Positions 12,401 through 24,400 of a DNA stretch of 64,000 bases are shown piece by piece. Source of the stretch: Arenicola marina (lineage: Eukaryota > Annelida > Polychaeta > Arenicolidae); contig OZ025252.1 of assembly GCA_964019135.1 (NCBI GenBank), forward strand, positions 9,564,823 through 9,628,822, given 5' to 3'. Every line of letters begins with the position of its first letter. Position 1 is the stretch's first letter. The position numbers and the translations under genes were made by a program. The notes under the pieces are model-generated. The model was not told the origin of the DNA. It was given only the letters and a program-made list of their open reading frames with translations, and did no database searches.

Positions 12401-15400
12401 ATCATTACCGACTATCTTTTCAAGCGATTTTTTTGCATAATAGCTCACTCTGGCACTATTATTTGTGGTTACGTTACAAAATATCTTGCATTTGTATTGT
12501 AAACATAACGATAAAAGCATGTTCAAGCGTATCTATTAAACTCTCTCACCAACGTTGTGTGGTTCATTCCAGATAGATACACAGTATCGAGGTAACTCAG
12601 ATGTAAACGTCGCGTTTGAGGCAGACACGAAGCGAGTCGCATTCAATGTCAAGGTCAACGAGAACGGAATCTACTTGGCACAGGCGTCCATCAACCACAC
12701 GACGCTGAAAAACGGCGAATTCTACCTCCTTGTCCTCACTGGTAAGATCACGTGGTAATTATCCTGCTGGTAAGATCACGTGATAATTATCCTGCTAGTC
12801 AGATAATGGGATAATTATTCTGCTGGTAAGATCACGTGATAATTATCCTGCTAGTAAGATCACGTGATAATTATCCTGCTGGTAAGATCACGTGATAATC
12901 ATCCTGCTGGTAAGATCATGGTAAGATCATCCATGGTAAGCTCCCTTGACCCATGTTACGTTTTGTCATGAAGGTAATGAATGTATCTCATTTAGTTTAT
13001 ATTACAAAAGACGGAAAATAAGCAACGCCTTATGGGTGGAAATCATCCTTAATTGTTATTATACATTATAGAATGCATTCATCTTTTATTTGTGGACAGG
13101 TTTACAAAAAGTTCATTTTGGCTGTGGGAAATGTTATTGTTTTTTCACGACAATAGGATCTTTGTAGTCAGTCAATCAGCTGTGCCTCAGTGTCGGAGCG
13201 ACATGTCTGTTTCCTTACAGAGGCCGAGGTGGCCATGGTTAAGAAGTGTCTGTTTCCTTGCAGATGCCGAGATGGCCATGGTTAAGAAGTGTCTGTTTCC
13301 TTGCAGAGACCGAGATGGCCATGGTTAAGAAGTGTCTGTTTCCTTGCAGAGGCCGAGATGGCAATGGTTAAGAAGTGTCTGTTTCCTTGCAGAGGCCGAG
13401 ATGGCAATGGTTAAGAAGTGTCTGTTTCCTTACAGAGACCGAAATGGTAAAGGTTAAGAAGTGTCTGTTTCCTTGCAGAGGCCGAGATGGCCATGGTTAA
13501 GAAGTGTCTGTCTCCTTACAGAGGCCGAGGTGGCCATGGTTAAGAAGTGTCTGTTTCCTTACAGAGGCCGAGGTGGCCATGGTTAAGAAGTGTCTGTTTC
13601 CTTACAGAGGCCGAGATGGCAATGGTTAAGAAGTGTCTGTCTCCTTACAGAGGCCGAGATGGCAATGGTTAAGAAGTGTCTGTTTCCTTACAGAGACCGA
13701 AATGGTAAAGGTTAAGAAGTGTCTGTTTCCTTGCAGAGGCCGAGATGGCCATGGTTAAGAAGTGTCTGTCTCCTTACAGAGGCCGAGATGGCAATGGTTA
13801 AGAAGTGTCTGTTTCCTTACAGAGACCGAAATGGTAAAGGTTAAGAAGTGTCTGTTTCCTTACAGAGGCCGAGATGGCAATGGTTAAGAAGTGTCTGTTT
13901 CCTTGCAGAGGCCGAGATGGCAATGGTTAAGAAGTGTCTGTTTCCTTACAGAGACCGAAATGGTAAAGGTTAAGAAGTGTCTGTTTCCTTGCAGAGGCCG
14001 AGATGGCCATGGTTAAGAAGTGTCTGTTTCCTTACAGAGGCCGAGATGGCCATGGTTAAGAAGTGTCTGTTTCCTTACAGAGGCCGAGATGGCCATGGTT
14101 AAGAAGTGTCTGTTTCCTTACAGAGGCCGAGATGGCCATGGTTAAGAAGTGTCTGTTTCCTTACAGAGGCCGAGATGGCCATGGTTAAGAAGTGTCTGTC
14201 TCCTTACAGAGGCCGAGATGGCAATGGTTAAGAAGTGTCTGTTTCCTTACAGAGGCCGAGATGGCAATGGTTAAGAAGTATGTGTCCAAGAAGAGTCACT
14301 GCGCCTCCTACGAGGCTCGTCTCATTCCTTTGGAGACAGACAACAAGTTGGGGGAGAAGCCCAGGAAGGTGTTTTGTTACATATCATCTCGACAGTTAAC
14401 GATCAAAGAGTACCACTTCAAAATCATTCCCAAGAAGCTTTACACATTCCGGGTGTGCCCATCAACAAAGGTAAATCTTACGTATAGTGGTGTCCTTGTT
14501 ACTGCTGTTTAGTCGATGCTAGGCGTGAGTAATACGTGAGCTGAGATAGGTGACACTATGGTTCATCTTCCATGTTAACTACCACGTAATTGTAGTCTTT
14601 ACTTCAAGCAGCACCCCAGCGAGTGGATATACATGTTACGTGTGTAAGTGCTGGTTTGTCGGACTTGGAAAGACAGGATTTAAGCGAGCATGAGAAGGTA
14701 GCCGGGGTGAAGTATGTACGTCTGGTCTTCTCCGAGACCGAATAGATTTCAAAACCCGTGAGATATCTTTACCGCGCTCCTACGACACTTTTTGATTGGC
14801 ATTATGATAATGGTAGCATGCCCGTTACACATAATGTTAACCAGTTTCAGTACCAAGGGCCCCACAACCAGACAGACAGTCCGTTGCTACTGATTGACGA
14901 CGGGAACCAACCGCCGGTCAGCCTCGCGTCCAAGGACAGAAACGTCATCGCAGCAACCTTCAGCAGCTTCCTACTGAAGAATATAGGTACGGATATATAT
15001 ACATCCAACATACAAACAGCAAAGCTTCAGTCACAGACCCGTTCATTATTCCATCTGTTCATCTTCCCATCCAACAACCCATCCATACATTCATTAATTA
15101 ATCCATCCATTCATCCATCCATGCATTAATGTGTTCTTTAACTACTCCATTCATCAATCCACTCACCCATTCATCATCCACTCACCATTCATCATCCAAT
15201 CACCCAATCATCATCCAATCACCCATTCATCATCCAATCACCCATTCATCATCCAATCACCCATTCATGAATTCACTCATTCATTTATCCATTTGTTCAT
15301 CCATCCGTTCATTCATCCGTTCATCCATTCATCTATCTATTCATCTGTTCATCCGTCCATACATTAATTGGCCCGGCCGTCCTTCCATCAACATGCGCAT

Positions 15401-18400
15401 TCTGCCATTCGACTCACTGAGTGTCTTCACAGCAAATATCTGGATTATTCATTGAATGTTATTCTCGCTGACTTTGATGTCGTTGGTGATTTTGGCTTTA
15501 TCGTAGGCGGGTCAGAGACTTTCAAAGACAAACAAGACTTTTTCTACCAGGAGCTACGCAGCCTGCACGCCAAGCGAATTCATGACAGGCTACCAATCAA
15601 AGTTACACGACAAAGTCTACTGGAAGGTGTAAGTACCGATGACCAACACAGTAATACAAGGTGGTTGAATAACTATAGTCTAGTGAAATATCTGAGCATA
15701 TATCTGATGACCAAGAGAATAATACAAGGTCTACTGGACTGTATGAGTCCACTGATCTGATGACCCATAGTAGTAGTGGTAGCCAACTATATTGCATTGT
15801 TTAATTGCACGTTTATTCAGAAAATCCTTGCGTGCTAATTTAAATTAGTAAGCTAATTTGCCAAATCTGTTTGCATTTTAGTCTTACAGGGCCGCCAAGA
15901 ACTTTTCAACCTCCGACTGGTGTAGGAACTTCGAGATAACTTTTCAAGGAGAAGAGGGCGAGTAGATGATTGGCGGCAGATCTTGTCCTTACGGCATGGG
16001 TGTCATGGCATGTTCAGCCGGTCTCACCCTGTATTCTGCGGTCTTGAACGCAGCCATTCCGTTAAGCCAATGACTTAATTACTACAAGAGAAACAAGGTG
16101 CACAAGCACGTTCCTAATCATGCAGACTGAAATGGGAATTAGGATATAACATTGTATGGCGATGGCCAATGTTTTTATAATAGTGCCTAAGTTGTCTAGG
16201 TGAGGTTCCATGTTATTAGGTGATGCGCCATGTTACTAGGTAACCCTCCGTGTTTCTAGCTAAGGCCGCATATTGCTAAGTAACCCCCATGGGCTGTTTT
16301 CATAATCACCACTTAGGCTACGCCACTAGACTTAGCGCTAAGTGGAAGATTTGTCGAGCGATTATCGGGTTCAAAATACATATGTAGTCACCCAAAAAGT
16401 GGATTTTCTGAATTAAGAAAGAGCTAAAATTATATTGAAGACGATTTCTTGATCATGAGCACCATCACAACGAGCTGGTGAGGCTAAGATGAACACGCGC
16501 TTTTCGTGCTTAACTTATGAGTTACTTATGAATACGGCCCCATATCCTTAGCTCTGGGCGTATATAACTGTCCTGGTCCACGTGTTGCAGGGCTGGACTG
16601 GGGCGGATTGAGGCGGGAGTGGTTCGAGCTGGTCTGTGTCGCGCTCTTTGACCCACGTGGATCGGCGCTCTTCACTCGCTTCCGACTGGACTCCCAGGCC
16701 CTGGTATTACCACCACGTCACCATATCGCTCCTCGTGTTCATTGCTGGCATTATGTGTCTACTACGATGTCATTTGTTTGTGACTATTTGTGTTCAATGA
16801 ACATTCTGAAGTGATAAAACATCGGCGATGTTAAATTCAATTCAAAATAATAAAAAATAATTAGATAATGGATGTTAAGTTAATAGATATATTTAGAATT
16901 ATGGATTCATCTTGTGGTTTATTACGTCGGTGATGTTTATTGAGGAACTGATATGTATAATTGACGTTGTGTACGGTGGATACGAATGTTAAAGCAATAT
17001 CTTCTGTAATTTTTTGTATTACCAACCTCTTCTCGATGTCAAATAAGTATATTCTGTCTTGAATATAAATCCTAAAAGCCTGTGGGTTATCCGAAGAGAA
17101 GCAATTTGGTCACCGGAGCAGAAGTTTGTGGCCGCGTCCGCGTCCACGTCCGCGCGTGATATAAATAAACCGCGCAGTTTTATGTTGAAATTATTGTTTT
17201 ACAGACTGTCGTATTAGTCATATAACACATATATGCATCATAATTTTGAGATACTTTTAGTCTTGATTCTAAAATGTAAAAAATCTAAGATGGCGCATGT
17301 AAGTATATTGCTTTAATGCACTGTAAACAGCGATATATAAATCGTTAGGGGCGTTGTATATATATATTTAATGCGTACATTAATAGATAACTATGACGGA
17401 ACGTTGTTTTGTCTCATTTCAAGGTGCACCCCAACCCCAAGCGTCCCGGACACCTGAAGCTCAAGTATTACGAGTTCGCCGGCAAGGTCGTGGGCAAGTG
17501 TCTCTACGAGTCGGCGCTAGGGGGCGGCTACCGCCAGCTGGTCAAGGCCAGGTTCACGCGGTCCTTCCTGGCGCAGCTTATCGGCCTGCGGGTCAACTAC
17601 TGGGTGAGGCGGGGATTGGTGGTGTAAGATCGGGTCAACTACTGGGTGAGGCAGGGATTGGGTGTGTGGTCCGGGTCACCTACTGGGTGAGAGGGGATTG
17701 GTTGTGTGAGTGCGGGTTAACTACTGGGTGAGGCGGGGATTGGTTGTGTGAGTGCGGGTCAACTACTGGGTGAGGCGGGGATTGGTTGTATGAGTGCGGG
17801 TAACTACTGCGTGAGAGGGGATTGGTTGTGTGCGTGCGGGTCAACTACTGGGTGAGAGGGGATTGGTTGTGTGAGTGCGGGTCAATTCCTGAGTGAGAGG
17901 GGATTGGTTGTGTGAGTGCGGGTTAACTATTGGGTGAGAGGGGATTGGTTGTGTGAGTGCGGCTCAACTACTGGGTGAGGCCGGTATGGGTGTGTGAGTG
18001 CGGGTCAACTACTGAGTGGGAAGGGATTGGTTGTGTGAGTGCGGGTCAACTATTGGGTGAGAGTAGATTGGTTGTGTGAGTGCGGGTCAACTACTGGGTG
18101 AGAGAGGATTGGTTGTGTGAGTGCGGGTCAACTATTGGGTGAGAGTGGATTGGTTGTGTGAGTGCGGGTCAACTACTGGGTGAGAGGGGATTGCTGGTGT
18201 GAGTGCGGGTCAACTATTGGGTGAGGCGGGAATTGGTTGTGTGAGTGCGGGTCAACTACTGGGGAGGCGGGGATTGGTTGTGTGAGTGCGGGTCAACTAC
18301 TGGGAGAGAGGGGATTGGTTGTGTGAGTGCGGGTCAACTACTGGGAGAGAGGGGATTGGTTGTGTGAGTGCGGGTCAACTACTGGGCGAGGCGAGAATTG

Positions 18401-21400
18401 GTTGTGTGAGTGCGGTTCAAATACTGGGTGAGGCGGGGATTGGTTGTGTGAGTGCGGGTCAACTACAAAGGTGAGAGGGGATTGGTTGTGTGAGTGCGGG
18501 TCAACTACTGGGTGCGGTGGGGATTGTTTGTGTGAGTGCGAGTCAACTACTGGGTGAGACTGGGATTGGTTGTGTGACTGCGGGTTAACTACTGGGTGAG
18601 AGGGGATTGGTTGTGTGAGTGCGGGTCAACTACTGGGTGAGAGGGGATTGGTTGTGCGACTGCGGGTTAACTACTGGGTGAGAGGGGATTGGTTGTGTGA
18701 GTGCGGGTCAACTACTGGGTGAGAGGGGATTGGGTGTGCGACTGGGGGTTAACTACTGGGTGAGAGGGGATTGGTTGTGTGAGTGCGGGTCAACTACAGC
18801 GGGAGAGGGGATTGGTTGTGTGAGTGCGGGACAACTACTGGGTGAAGTGGGGATTGGTTGTTGCTGCATAGAATAAATTGGACTGCCATATTTTACATCG
18901 GTAAATTTAAATCGGTACCCTTAAAGCATTAAATCTTTTACCGTATTAACCCCGGAAGTTTGAATCATTTCTGTTGTTGACAACAAAACAAATCTGTAGA
19001 TTGTTTTTCATAAACGAGATATGCGTGAGGTCCACTATCCAACCAGTATGGAATATGCTATGAACCAACAAGTGTTTCATCGCCTATTTTTGTGTGTGTT
19101 CTCTGCAGTACTTCGAGCAGGATGACCCTGAACTGTTCACATCCAAGATCCGCTACCTCTTGGACAACGATGTGGAGGGGATGGACTTAGTCTTCGCGGA
19201 GGAGGAATACAAGGATGGTCAGCTGGACAAAGTAAGACTGCCTAAGAAAAGCAAATCGGAACAATAATCTCAAGGGCTTATTGTTTATTGCGCAATTGGA
19301 AAGCACGCATTGCCTATACAACTTCCTTTTGCTAATCTCTAGAACTTCTTGACAAAAGTAACCAATAGAAAATCCTGGGCAAAATATTTTACTTACCGAT
19401 TCTATAGAAATAGTCTTAATGAAATGTTGTCCTAAAGTTACTACGTTGCATATTATATATATATAAAGCAAAAAAGCGTTGAACGGTTTATATGTGAAAA
19501 ATAATTCAAAGTGCTCTGACTGCCACTGATTGTATGACTTCCTGTCTGTCTGAGTATTTTAGTTCTAAACTCCAATGATCTCCCAATGTTCGTACTTTAG
19601 AAACGGATTTATTTATTTATTTACTTGGCCAGGTTGTGGATTTGATTCCTGGGGGCGCTACCGTGGCGGTGACGAACCAGAACAAGTTGCGGTACCTTGA
19701 CTGCCTGGCGCAGTACAAACTGGCCACCTCCATTAAGGACGAGGTCGAAGCCTTCCTCAAAGGCCTCAACGAACTCATCCCAGACAACCTGCTCAGCATG
19801 TTTGATGAAAACGAACTGGAGGTTAGTATAACTGGAGGTTATAGTCTTGTGACACTGTTCTGACTGTCAATCAACATCGTTGTTTACATGGACCAGTCAG
19901 TCAGCCACGCTGGCGGTGGTGTGGCATCTATACGGCGACTTTTGTCTTGCTCCTGTATTGCCCAGTTATTGCGAATGGCTTGTCATTATGTTCTGGTTTG
20001 TTCTGGCCACTAGTTACGCGCTATATACATGCACCTATATATCAATATTTCAGATGATATAGATCGTTGTTTGGAATTGGATATATAACGGAAATCATAC
20101 ATTTGAGAGTTTACATGATGCAAGGACCCCAATACAAACATTGTATGGATTTAGTCTAGCAATGTCTCCAGATGGTAGATTTAATTGATATAAATGATGA
20201 CAAGTAATGTGACATCGCCTTGTGTTGCAGTTACTCATGTGTGGAACTGGGAACTACAGTGTGACGGATTTCAAGACTCACTTCTCGCCATGTGGATACT
20301 CCCTCGGCTATACTAAGGTAGCCTGTCCAATAAACGCTAGATGGCGCTGCGAAATGACGTCGCGCGGTTCGCAAATGTGTGATTTAGGGGGTGCTTCTGT
20401 TTCCGCGATCGGCACACCTACAGTTCTTATTGTAGTTACTTCCGCTTTATCCTCCCGCCATGGCGGCATTCTCAGGATGATTTGTCTGCTTGGGGAATTC
20501 AAATCGACCAAAAATAAAGCTTTTAGAGCCAGATGAATATAGATTGTGTAGGAATTTAATAGAAGTTAAAATCGGAGAACTTTCCGGCACGGGAATTTGA
20601 ATTTAGAAGCCCTTATAACCCTATAGAGACAATTGTTAGTTCTGTATCTAAGGTTGCCTGAGTGTGCCAGCTTTCGATTTGAAGCGCCCCCCTCCGAGTG
20701 GGCGATATTAGGAGCCGTTACGGACTTTGCGTTGCGTGAGAGATCGACGTCAAAATTTAAATAGCTTCTGTTAAATTGATAGTGCGCGTAAATAGGGACG
20801 GCAGCATGTATATTTAGCCTAGAATTATGTGTTTGTTTGTGGATTACATGCTTTCAATACCAATTATTGAAGTATTTTACTATTTTTAAATTATTTAAAA
20901 CTTTATTTCGAACTTGCTCAGACTTGTTTGACCATTAAAATTATAGTATTTATAGATCTGCCATACATTTATTCATACTTTGGTATCATTGCACATCAAC
21001 CTTGACTTAGTTAAGATAAATATATCTTTGTATATTACTTTTATGATATTTTGTATTAGTTTTAATTAAACTTATTTGATATTGGTTTAATTTAAATTAA
21101 TAACTGTCGCAATATCTTGTCTTTAATACACTAACATTATTTTTCTAAACACATTATCAGTCTGATCTGTTAATATTAGAACTGAACTGAGGGATATTTT
21201 ATGTTTAACTCTATTCTTATAATTTACCAATTTTATATGGGGCGGGGGATGGTTACATGTAATACAATTCAGCCATATCTGCTATTTTTACATTTCTATG
21301 GACTGATTCATAGTTGGGAGGAGATACTTAGATCTATATATTATGTAACTGACAAACTAATCAAAATTTTATAAAAGGGTTCAAATTGCTTCTGATAATT

Positions 21401-24400
21401 TTACTTACTTTAAAATATCAACATATAGTTATACTGTTCTGTGCTATCTAACCTCTAAATAGTATACACATCTTAAGGAAGTTATTTTATAAACTATGGA
21501 AGGCATTTAGTGTAACAAGTACACAGCCATCCCTAAATATTCTACCACCTTAAAGAATGCTTTCCTCTATAGAGGTTTGTTTCTGAAGAAGCTGAGGTAG
21601 GGATATATTGCTCTCTAGCTCGGTTAATGAATACAATATCTTTGTGGAAACGAAGGGTTTACACTTGTGTAGCCAGGCCTGACTCTAGTACATAACTTAG
21701 AATTTCCTCATAACATGCCAATGGTTTAAGAAATTCATTAAGGGTAATTTGCGATCATGCGGTCTATGCATGTACTGCCAGGGCATGATTCTGTTCTCTC
21801 ATTTCCCTGGTATAGTTTCTTGGTTCCAACCCAGGCCTTGGCACTTAATGGCATCCATTTATTGTCCTGGGAGGTTGCTATATCCACTTCAGTGCATGTG
21901 TATTTTGATCCCAGTCAGTTTTCAGTGAAAAGGTGATTATGCCGCATGTAGACATATACTAACTGCACAAGTAATATTCATAAGATTTTATTCACAGGGT
22001 GGAAGCGCTAGGTAGTCAATGCAGGTATACAGGTGTCCATATAGTCTTCTATTCCAATTTCAATTTCAATTTTCAAGTCCTTTCAAGTATTGTTTAATGC
22101 ATGGTTAATGTCTTATGGTAAATGATCCAGCCTTTTCTGTATGCACTATTCCAATATGTGTCTGTTTTTACTTGGAACCTAAAAGAAAATCAAACACTCA
22201 TTGATGTACAGCATAAAAGTAAGATGACGAAGTGCAAATGTTTGTATCCTGTTAACAAAATGGCCAGATACCAACTTTAAAAAGTGATACAATAAATTAA
22301 TTCAACAAATACATTAAAACAATTATTGCCAAGCAAATATGTAAATAATTGTATAGAGTTATAGCAATCTGGTATTCTAGTAGTGATAAGATAGCATATA
22401 TTTGTTACCATAGTGTAAAATAAGTAAACACTTACCTCAATCTCTTTAATGTTTTATCCATGTCACAAAAAATTGTGCACTAAAATCTTATACTATAGCT
22501 GAAGTCATTTTGTAGTAGTAATCAACAACATGACATATCATACTCAAAAATGTTTTCGAAGTAAAGGTAGTTAGATTAGTTCTGTTTGTGACAATTTCAC
22601 ATTTTTAATATTTAATAAGAATTTATATAATTTTAAATAACATATTTTATTAAACCTAATATAGTTATAGAAATAATTTAAGGTGAGATTAACCATATTA
22701 TAAAAGTATTATAAATTAATATTAATTATTCCTTGATATAATAAATTATTTTTTAGGCGCAAAAATTACCAAGAACAAGTTTTTCAGATTTTTGTTGATA
22801 ATATTTCACATAATATAATAATGTATTTAAATATACCTAATATCATAATAAAAATAATATAAAGGAGGATTAATGATATAATAGAAGCATTATGATGTAA
22901 TGTTAATTATTCCATGATATAATAAAAACTTTTAAAGGGTATAAATCACCATACAATTTTTTTATAATTTTTTTCTTATTTTTAATATTGAAAATTTAAT
23001 TTAAAAATCAGTGATCGATGGTTCATTATTAAAATATATTATATTTATAAACGTAATAATGAATTTAAATAATTACATATTCAAAAACACATCACTCGGC
23101 CAAGTTTTATTGATTTATCTTGGACCAGTCTGAAGAAAATGGCAAAATAGTGACAAATTAGTTTTAAATCGGCCTTTTTTTACCCCACGAAATCACAGAA
23201 ATGGATACGGTGACCGAAATCTATAAAGTGCTATAACTTTTTTATTTATTAATATTTTTTCACCAGATCTTTTTTATTAAGTTTCTGATGCACTCTAGTT
23301 TCTATATAGACATTAATAAATGGCTTTATCCGCATTTAAGTTTTTTACCTGGACAAGCTAACTAAGGTGTTGGTCATTACCATGTAAAAAGAAGCTATAC
23401 TGTGCAATACTTAATAATAATCTACATTTACCATAGTAAATGTACAGTGCATTATTTATTAATATGGATAGATGCTACCTAAAAAATGCGAGCGTATATT
23501 TATTAATTCAGATATTCCGAGGGGATACATCTTGCCATAAAGAATATCTTTGGCGGGATGATGTATACCATGCACATGTTTGTGGCATATCATTCGGTTG
23601 CTTAGTACCTCCCATTGTGACGTCATGTTTATAACATTTTGACGTCACATCTACTCACTATGACAGCAGCCGGTGGGCGGTCACCAAGAGCGCTCTGCTT
23701 GGCAACGGACATTTAGCCCGTCTCTTATAAATTAACTTTAATTTGAAGTATACCTTCAATGTTAACATTGAATAATTGATTCGTAAATGTTGTGGGGCAG
23801 CTGATTTAATTATTAAAGACATGACATAATAGGCTTCAACCTCTCTTTGCTTGAATATATTTATGTACAGCTGATATTTACTCCGAATCCGAAAACTTTT
23901 CATTGGGTTGTTACGCGAAATGAAAGTCCCAAGCCTATGCTTGAGATGAACTTTGAATATGCATGCATGTTACCCTAAGAGCTCGCTTGCGCTCGCTATA
24001 ATAGTTTTACCATAGTAAATATGTAGTGTACAATTCTAGAGTATATGACTAGATCTATATCCTCTAAGCCCATTTATTTCTTCCGCGTTTGGTTACCTCT
24101 TCGGCAACGTATGGCGTTGTCAAACCTACCTATATGGTGTCTCTAATGAGAACTTGATGCCGCACCCTGTATGAATGCCCCGAATGTCACATGGTTTGTG
24201 ACGTCATGTGCTCCCCCAGGTGTTGGAGTGGTTCTGGACGGTGGTGTCCGGATTCACGGAGGAGGAGATGGCCAGACTGCTCCAGTTCACCACCGGATGC
24301 TCACAATTGCCGCCAGGGGGCTTCGCCGAGCTCAAGCCCAAGTTCCAGATCGCCGCGGCCCCCACCAGAGGAAACCTCCCCACGGCTCACACGTGGTCAG

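Larger units (their letters stand above)
20318..24219 (+). other. AREL1 intron 16 (3.9 kb, AT-rich)
   Basis: The longest AREL1 intron: donor GTAGCC, acceptor CTCCCCCAG. It contains an AT-rich direct duplication near 22600-22990 and one copy of a dispersed repeat at 23531-24000. The rest is unrecognised; no tRNA, snoRNA or coding match was found. Confidence 0.6.

Noticed and set aside
11716..12502. Plus- and minus-strand frames of 130-238 codons
   Set aside because: All six frames are nearly open because the 55-bp unit has no stops; it lies in an AREL1 intron.
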